Source: Bacteroidetes bacterium 2013_40CM_41_45
Lineage (GTDB): Bacteria; Bacteroidota; Bacteroidia; AKYH767-A; 2013-40CM-41-45
DNA: 64,000 bases
Assembly (NCBI GenBank): GCA_002215675.1
Contig: NGFH01000005.1
Coordinates: 296,693-360,692 of the forward strand
Direction of reading: 5' to 3'
Position 1 is the first letter of the stretch; every line of letters starts with the position of its first letter. Positions 18,380 through 27,387 of the stretch are shown here, one piece after another. Both the position numbers and the translations under genes were made by a program. Under the pieces are notes generated by a model. It was not told the DNA's origin. It saw nothing but the letters and a program-made list of their open reading frames with translations, and did no database searches.

Positions 18380-19186
18380 TTAGTATTGTTCTTTCTGGTT
18401 AGGAAAATCTTTGCTTTTTATATCTTGAATATATTTCTGCACAGCATTTTTCATGTCAGAATAAAGACTCATATATCGTCTTAAAAACCTCGGGTGAAAT
18501 TCCTGGTTTATGCCGAGCATATCGTGAATAACCAATACCTGGCCGTCAACACCGCTGCCGGCCCCTATGCCAATGACAGGAATTCTAAGCGATGAAGCGA
18601 CTTTTCCCGCAAGAGTAGCGGGAATTTTTTCCAGCACAATTGAAAAGCATCCGCATTCTTCAAGGATATGTGCATCTTCTTCGAGGCGTTTCGCTTCTTC
18701 TTCTTCTCGGGCGCGTACCACGTATGTTCCGAATTTATAAATAGACTGAGGGGTTAATCCTAAATGGCCCATCACCGGAACGCCGGCAGATAAAATTCTT
18801 TCCACCGATTCTTTCACTTCTCTTCCGCCTTCGAGCTTTACCGCATGCGCTCCCGACTCTTTCATAATTCTTATCGAAGAATTTAATGCTTCTTTCGAAT
18901 TGCCCTGGTAAGAACCAAAAGGTAAATCGACAACAACCAACGAACGCTTTACCGCTTTAACTACTGAAGTGGCATGATAAATCATCTGGTCCAGCGTGAT
19001 GGACAATGTGGTTTCATGGCCTGCCATCACGTTTGAAGCAGAGTCTCCAACCAGCACCACATCAATTCCCGCATCATCAATAATTCTTGCCATGGAAAAA
19101 TCATAAGCAGTGAGCATACTGATTTTCTCCCCGGCTTTTTTCATTTCCTGGAGCGTATGTGTGGTTATCCTGCGTTTTTCGTCCAT
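18380..19186 (-). CDS. panB: 3-methyl-2-oxobutanoate hydroxymethyltransferase
   Basis: PanB adds a hydroxymethyl group from methylene-tetrahydrofolate to alpha-ketoisovalerate, the first step of pantothenate (CoA) synthesis. Conserved blocks are [53 protein letters not shown] and [16 protein letters not shown]. The 268-residue length is standard. The metal-binding Asp lies in GDS. It starts six bases after the upstream coiled-coil gene and is followed by the RluA-family gene. The rest of the pantothenate pathway is not nearby. Confidence 0.95.
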   Translation of the reverse strand: MDEKRRITTHTLQEMKKAGEKISMLTAYDFSMARIIDDAGIDVVLVGDSASNVMAGHETTLSITLDQMIYHATSVVKAVKRSLVVVDLPFGSYQGNSKEALNSSIRIMKESGAHAVKLEGGREVKESVERILSAGVPVMGHLGLTPQSIYKFGTYVVRAREEEEAKRLEEDAHILEECGCFSIVLEKIPATLAGKVASSLRIPVIGIGAGSGVDGQVLVIHDMLGINQEFHPRFLRRYMSLYSDMKNAVQKYIQDIKSKDFPNQKEQY

Positions 19187-19192
19187 GAATTT

Positions 19193-20296
19193 TTATTTGA
19201 ATCTTTCGATGGCATCCTTCAGGTCTTTATTTTCCTTGGTCAGCATGTCATTCAATTGTTTTTCTTTCTTCAGCGCTCTGCTCAGTACATTTACAAGTTC
19301 ATCTTTGTCAGCGGTTTCCGGAGAACTTTTAACGGCTTTGCGAAGCGAATCGTTTTCACTTGTCATCCTCTGAATCTCGAGCTGCAGCGAAATAATTTTT
19401 CCCCGCAACGCCAACGTATCCGAGAGTGTATCTGCCGGATGATTAAAAGCGCTTAACTGTGCATTTTGCTCTTTCATGGCAGCATTTTCCTTTTTTAATT
19501 CCTCAAGCTGGTTAATCATGTAATAATAATTACCTGCCGTGAGCGTAATAATTTCAGATGCATCGGTGCTTTCGGGTTGATTATTTTTTCCCGGTATCAC
19601 ATCTTTCTGGTTGACGCTTATCTTTTTTTCGGGAATGGTAACAAAAAAATTATCCATCATGGCAGTGGTTCCGGGGCCCAGAACTATTCCCGCCCTGCCG
19701 CTTTTGTACGCCAATTCGGTAAATGATGCCAAGAAATTGTTATTCAGGTACACATCATAATTTTTATCCGCTGTTCTTATTTCTATCCTGTTGTAAAGGT
19801 CAGGGGCAAGAAAAAAATCGCTGTGAACCCAGCCTGCATTTTTCTGTCCGCCACTGAGCAATTTATAATTTACACCATCAAGTTTTTTAATGCGGTATTG
19901 ATTTTGCCCGTTGAACTCGAATATCAAAGCGCCTTTGTTGTCGGCCTGCGCCATAAAAATTATTCCTGCCGATGCTTCTTCTGATGCTGAAGCCGCCAGC
20001 TTGATGCCTGCAGAAATTGAATATTCACTGAGTTGATTTTCCCACTTCGGAAAAATGGTGTAACCGGTAAGCGTATTGCGTCTGTGCAAAATGTATTCGC
20101 CATTCTGGATTACAAAAAAATTGTCGGCATTGGATGCCGTCATCCACAAGTCATTATCACTTTCAAAATCTTCATGCAAAGCCGACTCCGTGAAGTTTTG
20201 CTTGACTAGTTGTGCAGTCAAAGCCAAGGGAGCAGATATTCCTGTCGCCAGGAACCATAAGACAAACCTTAAACTGCTATTAATACTGCCGGGCAT
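19193..20296 (-). CDS. Exported LamG/DUF1080-like protein with C-terminal coiled coil
   Basis: I place the start at 20296 (MPGSINSS...), not at the open frame's first start at 20365, because a TACCTTTG -7 box lies at 20304-20311, seven bases before this ATG. The 367 residues have a signal peptide (FVLWFLATGISAPLALTA). A concanavalin-like jelly-roll domain follows at about 25-215 (WENQLSEYSISAGIKL, GIVLGPGTTAMMDNFFV). The last ~110 residues form a coiled coil with a MKEQNAQLSAF and LRGKIISLQLEIQRM heptad pattern. Such folds bind or process glycans; no catalytic residues are visible. It appears to be first in a unit with panB and the pseudouridine synthase. Confidence 0.7.
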   Translation of the reverse strand: MPGSINSSLRFVLWFLATGISAPLALTAQLVKQNFTESALHEDFESDNDLWMTASNADNFFVIQNGEYILHRRNTLTGYTIFPKWENQLSEYSISAGIKLAASASEEASAGIIFMAQADNKGALIFEFNGQNQYRIKKLDGVNYKLLSGGQKNAGWVHSDFFLAPDLYNRIEIRTADKNYDVYLNNNFLASFTELAYKSGRAGIVLGPGTTAMMDNFFVTIPEKKISVNQKDVIPGKNNQPESTDASEIITLTAGNYYYMINQLEELKKENAAMKEQNAQLSAFNHPADTLSDTLALRGKIISLQLEIQRMTSENDSLRKAVKSSPETADKDELVNVLSRALKKEKQLNDMLTKENKDLKDAIERFK

Positions 20297-20303
20297 TACA
20301 GTG

Positions 20304-20311
20304 CAAAGGTA
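20304..20311 (-). promoter_or_regulatory. -7 promoter box deciding the start of the jelly-roll gene
   Basis: Read on the minus strand this is TACCTTTG, a perfect TAnnTTTG match, ending seven bases before the ATG at 20296. Transcription would begin next to the start codon, so the longer frame starting at 20365 could not be fully transcribed from it. Confidence 0.6.
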
Positions 20312-20384
20312 AAAGGAATTATGGCGGGGATGAAAGAGAATAGTCCTAAAAATGAACCCAATCACTTTAATTTCTTAACAACCC

Positions 20385-20437
20385 CTAAAAAACAAACGCC
20401 TCTTATTCCTCTCTCCTTAGAAAAGAGATAAGAGACG
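20385..20437 (-). terminator. Terminator after the TonB-like gene
   Basis: CTCTTAT at 20400-20406 pairs with ATAAGAG at 20428-20434, extended inward by a CTCTC/GAGA pairing. On the minus strand it is followed by a T-rich run (A run at about 20385-20395). Confidence 0.6.
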
Positions 20438-20466
20438 AATGGCGAAACCGTATTAAATAAGGTTTC

Positions 20467-21030
20467 TTAGAACTGGATTATCATATATCCCTTTGTTTCC
20501 AAGGGGCTGGTAGGGGTAGAATCAAACTGGGCGCTTTCGGCCGCCTGTTTGGCTTTCGTATACAGGTATTCGCTGTTGGTAGTGCTGCCCTCGCTTCCCG
20601 GAACGGCTTTAATAACGTGCCCGTATTTGTCAACAGTAATGCTAATTACAACCGTACCTTTTTGCTCGGTAAGATTGGTGACCACGGGCGGTTTAAGGAT
20701 AGTTCGGTCTGCGACTTTGTAGCGGATGTTAAAGCTTTGATAGGTAACGGATTTTTCACCTCTTTCGCGAGGGGCGCCTGCGGTTGCAGATGCTGCAGAT
20801 GCAGGCGCAGTTGAAGGCGCTGCCTGTTCTTCAAAATAAATTGCGCTTACATCTTTTACATTTACGCTTTTGGGGTTATTCTTGTACGTATACGTCACAA
20901 GGCCGTCTTTAACAGATGCAATTACTCCGCTAATCTTTTCGCCCGATTTCATCACAATAGTATGTTGTGCAAAGCAGGAAATAGCAAACAAAACGGTTGC
21001 TGCGCTTAAAAAAATTCTTTTGTTGGTCAT
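20467..21030 (-). CDS. Exported protein with LSm-like and TonB C-terminal-like domains
   Basis: The 187-residue protein has a signal peptide (IFLSAATVLFAISCFAQ). Residues 22-70 look like a small beta-barrel (MKSGEKISGVIASVKDG, VTYTYKNNPKSVNVKDVSAIYFEE) of the LSm/SH3 type often seen in Bacteroidota proteins sensing or binding at the envelope. A low-complexity Ala/Ser/Pro linker follows. Residues 105-187 resemble the TonB C-terminal domain (GTVVISITVDKYGHVIKAVPG, ending KGYMIIQF). Unlike true TonB it has no membrane anchor or Pro-rich rod, so it may not transduce energy. It is divergent from the ABC exporter. Confidence 0.65.
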   Translation of the reverse strand: MTNKRIFLSAATVLFAISCFAQHTIVMKSGEKISGVIASVKDGLVTYTYKNNPKSVNVKDVSAIYFEEQAAPSTAPASAASATAGAPRERGEKSVTYQSFNIRYKVADRTILKPPVVTNLTEQKGTVVISITVDKYGHVIKAVPGSEGSTTNSEYLYTKAKQAAESAQFDSTPTSPLETKGYMIIQF

Positions 21031-21055
21031 TTTTATTTGTTTTTAATTGATGAAA

Positions 21056-21063
21056 CAAATTTA
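21056..21063 (-). promoter_or_regulatory. -7 promoter box for the TonB-like gene
   Basis: On the minus strand this reads TAAATTTG, a perfect TAnnTTTG, and gives a leader of about 19 bases before the ATG at 21030. It is back-to-back with the box at 21077-21084. Confidence 0.5.
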
Positions 21064-21076
21064 CGGCTGATTGAGC

Positions 21077-21084
21077 TACCTTTG
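21077..21084 (+). promoter_or_regulatory. -7 promoter box for the ABC exporter
   Basis: TACCTTTG matches the -7 consensus and would give a leader of about 50 bases before the ATG at 21143. With the minus-strand box 14 bases away it forms a compact divergent promoter. Confidence 0.5.
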
Positions 21085-21142
21085 CGGGAGTTTTTAACAA
21101 AAAACTGACATACAAAATTGGAAAACTTTTGCTGAGGATTCA

Positions 21143-22936
21143 ATGAAACTTCTCTTTAATTATCTGAAACAATACCGCGGGCTGGTGATTCTAACGCTGG
21201 TTCTTGCATCCGTTAACCAGGTATTTTCTCTCCTGGATCCATGGATATTCCGCATCGTTATTGACAAGTATGCTACTAAGCCCGAATTGTACACTGTAAA
21301 TGAATTCATGCAGGGAGCAGGATTGTTACTGCTTGCAGCAATGGGTGTTGCATTCATTTCGCGGGTGGCAAAAAATTTCCAGGACTATTATCTTAATGTG
21401 ATTACGCAGCGGCTGGGTGCGCAGATTTACGCTGACGGATTACAACATTCGCTTCAGCTTCCTTACCAGGTTTTTGAAGACCAGCGCAGCGGGGAAACCC
21501 TGGGCAAGCTGCAGAAAGTACGTACCGATACGGAGAAGCTGATGAGCGCAATGATTAACGTTCTTTTCACTACACTGATAGGAATTATTTTCGTTACCGT
21601 TTATTCTATTACGGTTTACTGGGTAATCGCACCGGCATATTTTTCAATTATTCCGCTGCTTGGCACATTAAGTTTAGTGCTGAGTAAAAAAATAAAGCGG
21701 GTGCAGAAAGTGATTGTAAAAGAAACGACTGCTCTTGCGGGCAGCACCACTGAATCTTTAAGAAACATAGAGCTGGTCAAAAGCCTGGGATTGTCCCAGC
21801 AAGAGATTACACGCCTTAACAATGCCACAAAAAAAATTCTGAAGCTGGAGCTGAAGAAAGTACGGTATATAAGGTCGCTAAGCTTTGTGCAGGGTACTTC
21901 TGTTAACCTGCTCCGCAATGCGCTTTTGTTTTTTATGTTGTACCTGGTTTTCACTCATAAGCTCACATTCGGTCAGTATTTTTCATTGTTCATTTATTCG
22001 TTTTTCATTTTCGGCCCGCTGCAGGAATTGGGTTCTATTATCAATACGTATCGCGAGGCGGAAGTATCTCTCAAAAATTTTGATGACATCCTGAAAACCC
22101 CTCATGAGCCGCGTCCTGCAAATCCTAAAGAAGTCGGATTGATAAATGAATTGGAGTTTGAACATGTTTATTTCAAACACCTGACCGGAAATGTAAATGC
22201 CATAGACGATATCAGCTTTGATATTAAGTTAGGCGAAACGGTTGCATTTGTGGGACCTTCGGGTGCAGGAAAAACCACGCTCGTAAAATTGCTGGTGGGA
22301 TTATACCGTCCCATGAGCGGTAATATTCTTTATAACAACATCAGCTATGATGATGTTGACCTTGACAAACTGCGGGAGCAAATCGGGTTTGTAACACAGG
22401 ACACGCAGTTATTTTCCGGAACTATTCGTGAAAATCTTTTGTTCGTTAATCCTAAAGCAACCGATAAAGAATGCCTGGAAGTATTGCAGCAAGCCGCCTG
22501 CCAGCCTCTGCTTGCACGTGCAGACAAAGGGCTCGATACTATCATTGGTGAAGGCGGAATAAAAGTATCGGGAGGAGAAAAGCAACGTTTATCCATTGCA
22601 CGTGCACTGCTCCGCAAGCCGCGCATTATTGTTTTTGATGAAGCGACATCATCCCTCGACTCCCTTACCGAAGAAGAAATCACTGAAACCATTCGCACAC
22701 TTTCAGAACATAAGGAGCACCTGACGATTCTTATTGCTCACCGTCTTTCCACCATCATGCATGCCGACAGGATTTGCGTGCTCGAAAAAGGAAAGATTAT
22801 TGAGAGCGGTAATCACAGGGAATTGCTTGACTTGAAAGGTTTATATTATGCCATGTGGCGGCAGCAAATCGGGGAACGCAAGCATCTTGTTTCCAGGAAC
22901 GGAGACGGCACGCCTGCTATCGTGAGCGCGAATTAA
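21143..22936 (+). CDS. ABC exporter, fused membrane and ATPase domains
   Basis: This 597-residue half-transporter has an exporter-type transmembrane domain (residues 1-320, six helices) and then an ATP-binding domain. The nucleotide domain shows Walker A GPSGAGKTT from residue 371, the Q-loop in VTQDTQLFSGTIRENLLF, the signature VSGGEKQRLSIARALL, Walker B IIVFDEATSSLD and the switch His in IAHRLST. Such proteins work as dimers in the inner membrane, exporting lipids, drugs or peptides; MsbA-like and multidrug types cannot be told apart here. It is followed eight bases later by a small membrane protein on the same strand. Confidence 0.92.
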   Translation: MKLLFNYLKQYRGLVILTLVLASVNQVFSLLDPWIFRIVIDKYATKPELYTVNEFMQGAGLLLLAAMGVAFISRVAKNFQDYYLNVITQRLGAQIYADGLQHSLQLPYQVFEDQRSGETLGKLQKVRTDTEKLMSAMINVLFTTLIGIIFVTVYSITVYWVIAPAYFSIIPLLGTLSLVLSKKIKRVQKVIVKETTALAGSTTESLRNIELVKSLGLSQQEITRLNNATKKILKLELKKVRYIRSLSFVQGTSVNLLRNALLFFMLYLVFTHKLTFGQYFSLFIYSFFIFGPLQELGSIINTYREAEVSLKNFDDILKTPHEPRPANPKEVGLINELEFEHVYFKHLTGNVNAIDDISFDIKLGETVAFVGPSGAGKTTLVKLLVGLYRPMSGNILYNNISYDDVDLDKLREQIGFVTQDTQLFSGTIRENLLFVNPKATDKECLEVLQQAACQPLLARADKGLDTIIGEGGIKVSGGEKQRLSIARALLRKPRIIVFDEATSSLDSLTEEEITETIRTLSEHKEHLTILIAHRLSTIMHADRICVLEKGKIIESGNHRELLDLKGLYYAMWRQQIGERKHLVSRNGDGTPAIVSAN

Positions 22937-22943
22937 CTTTACT

Positions 22944-23447
22944 ATGAAAAAAATATTTCTTTTAGCGCTGACATTTTCATTGTCAGCCACAACGGTTCTG
23001 CCGCAAGACAGAACTGCCGACCGCGAAGAACTTCACAAACTTTTGGATGAACGCAAAAAAAAGTTTGATGCCTATTCCGCTTCGCTGAAAAAACGCAGCG
23101 GTTTTTTCGGAGGGAAATCAAAGCAAGATATACAAAGAAGCAATGAAGTGCTGAGGGATATTATTGAATCGGATAACCGCATCATCAGCGTACTGAACCG
23201 TGTAGTTGATTTTAAAGTGTATGAGAAAGTAAATATGAACTATGAGCTGTTAAGCTGCAACGAGCGTGTAGAGAATCTTCAGAGCGCTGTAGATGCTTTA
23301 AATAAACGGGTGAGCACACTCACTTCCACCAATGATGTTTTAAAAAAGAATACCGGAAATCTTAAACTGCTCGCTACAGCTTTTGGCCTGGTGGTTATTG
23401 GATTGCTTGTTTTTATTACCAGGAAAAAATTTATGCAAGGCGAATGA
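22944..23447 (+). CDS. Small exported protein with coiled coil and C-terminal membrane anchor
   Basis: I do not recognise a family. The 167-residue product has a signal peptide (FLLALTFSLSATTVLP). A charged helical region (residues 20-75) follows, then a coiled coil at about 110-140 (VENLQSAVDALNKRVSTL). One membrane helix at about 145-160 (LLATAFGLVVIGLLVFI) leads into a basic tail. The topology suggests a periplasmic coiled coil anchored in the inner membrane. It starts eight bases after the ABC exporter and may be an accessory to it. It converges with the DUF1501 gene, five bases apart. Confidence 0.7.
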   Translation: MKKIFLLALTFSLSATTVLPQDRTADREELHKLLDERKKKFDAYSASLKKRSGFFGGKSKQDIQRSNEVLRDIIESDNRIISVLNRVVDFKVYEKVNMNYELLSCNERVENLQSAVDALNKRVSTLTSTNDVLKKNTGNLKLLATAFGLVVIGLLVFITRKKFMQGE

Positions 23448-23452
23448 TTTGC

Positions 23453-24652
23453 TTATGCAAAATCCATTTTAGGAAATGCTCCGTTAAGAACTAAGTCCGC
23501 ATCTGCATTAAGCCAGTTCTGCAGTATCGTAGCATACACACTTCTGAAATCAACGGTGTGAACTAAATCACCGTCAACCAGGTTCTGCAAGTCGGGTACA
23601 TTATTTTGAAGGCCGGGTTTACGTAAACCTCCGCCCGCTATGAAAACAACGTTAGCTGTTCCGTGGTCCGTGCCTTGGCCTCCGTTCTGCTTTACACGTC
23701 TTCCGAATTCAGAAAAAGTCAGAATCATTGTTTCGTTAAAGCGGCCATTTGTTTTCAGGTCGTTGCAGAAAACTTTCAGTGTGTCGCTATATAATTTCAG
23801 TAACTTGCTATGCGCACCCTTCTGTAAAACATGTGTATCGAACCCGCTGAGAGAAACATAATAGACCGAGGTTTCGCTTCCGGAAATAATCAGCTCGGCT
23901 ATAGTGCGCATCTGTTTTGCAAAATATTCATTGGGATACATGCCCTTTGAAGAATAAATTTTCGATTGGCTGTATAAATATTCTGCTGAATGCATAGTAT
24001 CAGTTAATGTCTTATGAAGGAAATCAATTGTGCTTACATTGTTTGCTGAATTGTTTTCTTCTGCTATCTTCTTTAGCAACGGCTGACGGGTAGTCTCATA
24101 CAACACTTGAGGGTTGCGGAATGCAAGCCCTTTCAGGTTTTTTCCTTTCAAAGCAAGACTTAATGTATCGTCCAGCTCGACAGCGGAATGAGGCGTTGTG
24201 CATTTGTTATTGCAGGTGGAATCCAGCGTTCTGCCAATCCATCCCGTTTCAAGATATTCATTGCTGCCGCTGGCACTTTGCCAGATATCCATGGAACGGA
24301 AATGCGAACGGTCGGGATTAGGATAGCCGACTGTATTTACAATAGCAAGATGTCCGTCATGATAAAGGTCAGCAAGTCCCGGAAGGTTTGGATGCAGTCC
24401 GGCATCATCTCTTATTCGTAAAACTTCATCACGAAAAATTGCAATGTCCGGACGGGACTCATAATATGTATCCGTGCGGAACGGAATCACACAATTCAAT
24501 CCGTCATTACCACCCGAAAACTGAATCACCACCAGCTTTTTTCCATTACTTAATGGATTGTTTCCTGCTCCGGCAAACAAAAACTTCGGCATCAGCAAGG
24601 AAGCAGATGCAAGTGCTGATGTTTTTAGAAAATCTCTCCTTGAATTTTTCAT
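23453..24652 (-). CDS. DUF1501 protein (Tat-type signal)
   Basis: The 399-residue protein opens with SRRDFLKTSALASASLLMP, a twin-arginine-like signal, and continues with LVVIQFSGGNDGLNCVIP, the hallmark of DUF1501. DUF1501 belongs to the alkaline-phosphatase-like superfamily; GGNDGLN, PDRSHFRSMDIWQSA, DTHVLQKGAH and TEFGRRVKQNGGQGTDHGTAN-like blocks provide the presumed metal-site residues (here SEFGRR and GTDHG). The reaction is unknown. It follows the DUF1800 gene with a two-base gap, the usual pairing in Bacteroidota, Planctomycetes and Proteobacteria, so the two surely work together. Confidence 0.88.
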   Translation of the reverse strand: MKNSRRDFLKTSALASASLLMPKFLFAGAGNNPLSNGKKLVVIQFSGGNDGLNCVIPFRTDTYYESRPDIAIFRDEVLRIRDDAGLHPNLPGLADLYHDGHLAIVNTVGYPNPDRSHFRSMDIWQSASGSNEYLETGWIGRTLDSTCNNKCTTPHSAVELDDTLSLALKGKNLKGLAFRNPQVLYETTRQPLLKKIAEENNSANNVSTIDFLHKTLTDTMHSAEYLYSQSKIYSSKGMYPNEYFAKQMRTIAELIISGSETSVYYVSLSGFDTHVLQKGAHSKLLKLYSDTLKVFCNDLKTNGRFNETMILTFSEFGRRVKQNGGQGTDHGTANVVFIAGGGLRKPGLQNNVPDLQNLVDGDLVHTVDFRSVYATILQNWLNADADLVLNGAFPKMDFA

Positions 24653-24654
24653 AT

Positions 24655-26040
24655 CTATATCAGTTGAAATTCGGGAAGCGACATTACATTAGCAATAAGA
24701 CCTGAAACATATTTCATTCGGGAAGAATTATCAGCATTGGAAATAATATCAATATCAACCTGCTGCATATTGCACTGGATAAAAGAATCTGTAATTTCTT
24801 TCAAAAGGTCTTGGTCATCAGCACCGCCGAACCAATTTACAAGCGCTGTCCAGTCCGATTTAACTTTTACCTGGCGCTTTTTATCCGAACCATATTGAGC
24901 CGCATCCTCAAACTCCGGCTTGGGGCGGTATTCATCGCTGCTTCCGTTCAGAATCATACGAGCCATGTTAAGGCGCACCATCAGTGAAGCACTGTCAATC
25001 CATGCATTGCCGCCTTTCCATCCTGCAACGTTGGGAGGGAAAAACAAGGTCTGCCCGAGAATTTTCTGTACACCCAGCAATGCTTCCTCTTTTTCAAATT
25101 CCATATTCACCAACTTGGCGTAACGGACAATCAGCTCTGAGGGCGACATAATTTTTGCTCCTATATTTTCCTCGTCATAAAACCAGTCGGAAGAAAAAAT
25201 TGCGTGCATCAGTTTTGCTATGTCATAACCGGAGTTAAGAAAATCATTTGCCAGCTCTTCTACCCTGCCCTGGTTTATTTTTTCATTTACAAATTCATAA
25301 TAAACTTTTGTTGTGATATGCTGTGCTGTTTGTTTTTGTTCGAGGAGAATATTGATGATATCATCTCCGTTAAAATTCCCTTTACGCCCTAAAAAACTTT
25401 TTTCACCGTCATCGTGTAAGTTTGCGTTGAGTGTAAATTCACCTTTACGGTTTATTCTCCAGCCGGTAAATGCGCGTGCGCCTTCCTTAATATCGTGCTC
25501 TGTATAGTTGCCGATGCCAAGCGTAAAAAGTTCCATCACTTCGCGCGCAAAATTTTCATTGGGAGCATCTTTGGTATTCTCCTGGCTGTTCAGGTAAAGC
25601 ATCACTGCCGGGTCTTTGGAAACAGCGCCCAGCATATCGCTGAATTTTCCAAGCGCATGTTTTCGCAGCATGTTATTCTGCTGCTGCATGAGGTAAGCAA
25701 ATGGAACACTGGTTGCAAAATGATTGTGCCAGAATAACGTCATCTTTTCCCGAAGTGAAGCTTTGGTCACCGTCATGCGGTAAAGCCAATGAAAATTCAA
25801 CTTCTGCACTTCCTCACGCGAGCGGATAAGCATCCGGAGAATACGCATGTTACTTGCGTCCGCATCGCCTTCCAGCGGAGAAGGAATCAAGTCGATGTCT
25901 TCAATTTTTTCGGAGTCGCGGAAAAGCTCATCAACATTTTGTTGAAGAGAAAGATTTTGTTTCTGTCGTATTATAGCCGGCATTTCACCGAAGCCTGCAC
26001 GTAGAAACAGATGCTGAATTTTTTTTTGTTGAGCTGGCAC
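24655..26040 (-). CDS. DUF1800 protein
   Basis: The 461-residue protein starts with GTG at 26040; an in-frame stop lies two codons upstream and no early ATG exists, and IQHLFLRAGFG at residue 8 is the normal DUF1800 opening. Conserved blocks include FWHNHFATS, QNNMLRKHALGKF, DPAVMLYLNSQENTKDAPNEN, NFAREVMELFTLGIGNYTE, ARAFTGW, and FFPPNVAGWKGG near residue 337. No signal peptide is evident although the partner DUF1501 protein carries one. The function is unknown. It is transcribed as a pair with the DUF1501 gene. Confidence 0.88.
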   Translation of the reverse strand: MPAQQKKIQHLFLRAGFGEMPAIIRQKQNLSLQQNVDELFRDSEKIEDIDLIPSPLEGDADASNMRILRMLIRSREEVQKLNFHWLYRMTVTKASLREKMTLFWHNHFATSVPFAYLMQQQNNMLRKHALGKFSDMLGAVSKDPAVMLYLNSQENTKDAPNENFAREVMELFTLGIGNYTEHDIKEGARAFTGWRINRKGEFTLNANLHDDGEKSFLGRKGNFNGDDIINILLEQKQTAQHITTKVYYEFVNEKINQGRVEELANDFLNSGYDIAKLMHAIFSSDWFYDEENIGAKIMSPSELIVRYAKLVNMEFEKEEALLGVQKILGQTLFFPPNVAGWKGGNAWIDSASLMVRLNMARMILNGSSDEYRPKPEFEDAAQYGSDKKRQVKVKSDWTALVNWFGGADDQDLLKEITDSFIQCNMQQVDIDIISNADNSSRMKYVSGLIANVMSLPEFQLI

Positions 26041-26102
26041 AAATCAGGATGTTGGGCGGGTTATTTCAAACACCGTACCATTAACGATTTTTTTATTATT
26101 TC

Positions 26103-26759
26103 TCAATATGAGAATACTTTTCCGTAATAGAAATCATTGGCTGCACGCAAGCGGTAAAAATAAATTCCGGGTGAAAGCGTGGGATTGATTTTATTTTCTC
26201 CTTCAGGCAAAGTTTTATTGAAAACCATTCTGCCCGTAATAGAAAACAAAGCGAAATCTTTACTGCCTCGTATCCTTTCAGCGCCTTTGATGACAAACCC
26301 ATCATCATCCATGCGTATAATCTGAACAGAGATTTTTTCATCCCGTGAGATTCCCGTAGATGTGGAAATAAAAATCTGCACCACATCTGTATCGAGTGGA
26401 GAAAATACTGTACACGGATCAGGTCCTGTGTTCTGTGCAGAACGAAGCGTCATGTAAATATTATTTGTCCCGGCAGGCAGAACTCCCAGTGTAAAAGTAT
26501 CAGTTGAATTACACAGAGCAGCCAGCATTCCCATACAGTAATATCCATCCACCATATAGTTCCCTGGTGAGAGCAATGAAAAATTATTATTTACCAGCCA
26601 ACAAGACGAATATCCCACGGTAACGTCAGCAATTAATTTAACCGTATCAAATGTAGTCGGATTCGATGGAATCACGGTCATACTATTTATAGTTCCATAT
26701 TGTGCTTTCGCGAACAAGAACGTCCCTGCAAAGAATAATAGTGCGGAAATCTTTTTCAT
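26103..26759 (-). CDS. Small secreted protein with T9SS type A sorting domain
   Basis: The 218-residue protein has a signal peptide (KKISALLFFAGTFLFAKA before QYGT). It then has a single Ig-like domain (residues 20-125, with paired Cys in YSSCWLVNN and YYCMGMLAALC). A C-terminal T9SS sorting domain follows at about 140-218 (ALFSITGRMVFNKTLPEGENKI, SPGIYFYRLRA, YGKVFSY). The cargo domain is not recognised. A TAACTTTG promoter box lies at 26776-26783. The sorting domain lacks the usual opening xPNP motif, which is replaced by a KISVQIIRMDDDG segment. Confidence 0.75.
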   Translation of the reverse strand: MKKISALLFFAGTFLFAKAQYGTINSMTVIPSNPTTFDTVKLIADVTVGYSSCWLVNNNFSLLSPGNYMVDGYYCMGMLAALCNSTDTFTLGVLPAGTNNIYMTLRSAQNTGPDPCTVFSPLDTDVVQIFISTSTGISRDEKISVQIIRMDDDGFVIKGAERIRGSKDFALFSITGRMVFNKTLPEGENKINPTLSPGIYFYRLRAANDFYYGKVFSY

Positions 26760-26775
26760 GGCCCTAAGTTTTATT

Positions 26776-26783
26776 CAAAGTTA
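26776..26783 (-). promoter_or_regulatory. -7 promoter box for the small T9SS cargo gene
   Basis: On the minus strand this is TAACTTTG, a perfect match, 16 bases before the ATG at 26759. The predicted leader is about 10 bases. Confidence 0.55.
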
Positions 26784-26972
26784 AGAATCCATTTATGATG
26801 ATTTAATAAAAATGCCGGCCTGGTTATGCACAATTTCTGACATAAATTTATTAACTTTACTCGGGGCTCGCTGGAGCTCGCTGCATTAGGGATTAACTGT
26901 CAGCGATGGGAAGTCCATTGTGAGTATATTGAATTAATTTTGCAAAGAAGAACAGAACAAGTAAACTATAAT

Positions 26973-26980
26973 TATTTTTG
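26973..26980 (+). promoter_or_regulatory. -7 promoter box for the 27001 gene
   Basis: TATTTTTG matches TAnnTTTG and lies 20 bases before the ATG at 27001. It supports that this short AT-rich ORF is expressed. Confidence 0.45.
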
Positions 26981-27000
26981 CTATTAAATAGATAATAATC

Positions 27001-27321
27001 ATGGAATCACAAGAAGAAAAAGAAAAAAGAATGTCAGAGTTTTATGGAGACCAGGAACTCAGAAAAAGGAATGCAATCTTAGATTTAAAAATAAAAACTC
27101 TTGACGAAAAGTATAAGGATTTTCTGAAGGACAAAATTTCTATTCTAACTGAAAAACCACCCGCTTCACTAAGTGAGTATATTATCACTACGGGCGACCG
27201 TAATTCTTTTTACTTCTTTCAAATCAGAGATGATAAAGGTGAACTACCCGAATATATTATACATGACATACGCAAGGCTTATAAAGAAACTTTTCCTGAG
27301 GTACAAGAGATATTTGTTTAG
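27001..27321 (+). CDS. Hypothetical small cytoplasmic protein
   Basis: I recognise no family. The 106 residues are highly charged: the first 55 look like one or two helices rich in Glu and Lys (SQEEKEKRMSEFYGD). The C-terminal half, from ITTGDRNSFYFFQIRDDKG to IHDIRKAYKETFPEVQ, resembles a small alpha/beta fold. There is no signal peptide or membrane segment. A promoter box precedes it, which argues for a real gene. Its composition is AT-rich compared with the 1-26 kb genes. Confidence 0.55.
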   Translation: MESQEEKEKRMSEFYGDQELRKRNAILDLKIKTLDEKYKDFLKDKISILTEKPPASLSEYIITTGDRNSFYFFQIRDDKGELPEYIIHDIRKAYKETFPEVQEIFV

Positions 27322-27371
27322 TTATTCTATTTAAATTCTTGGTCAATTATCTACACTTCAATTACAAATAA

Positions 27372-27379
27372 TACATTTG
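27372..27379 (+). promoter_or_regulatory. -7 promoter box next to the 27388 start codon
   Basis: TACATTTG is a perfect TAnnTTTG match ending eight bases before the ATG at 27388. This again predicts a leaderless or near-leaderless mRNA. Confidence 0.55.
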
Positions 27380-27387
27380 CTCATGAA

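Noticed and set aside
20297..20365. Longer N-terminus of the jelly-roll protein
   Set aside because: A TACCTTTG box sits inside it, next to the ATG at 20296, and the extension is not signal-like.
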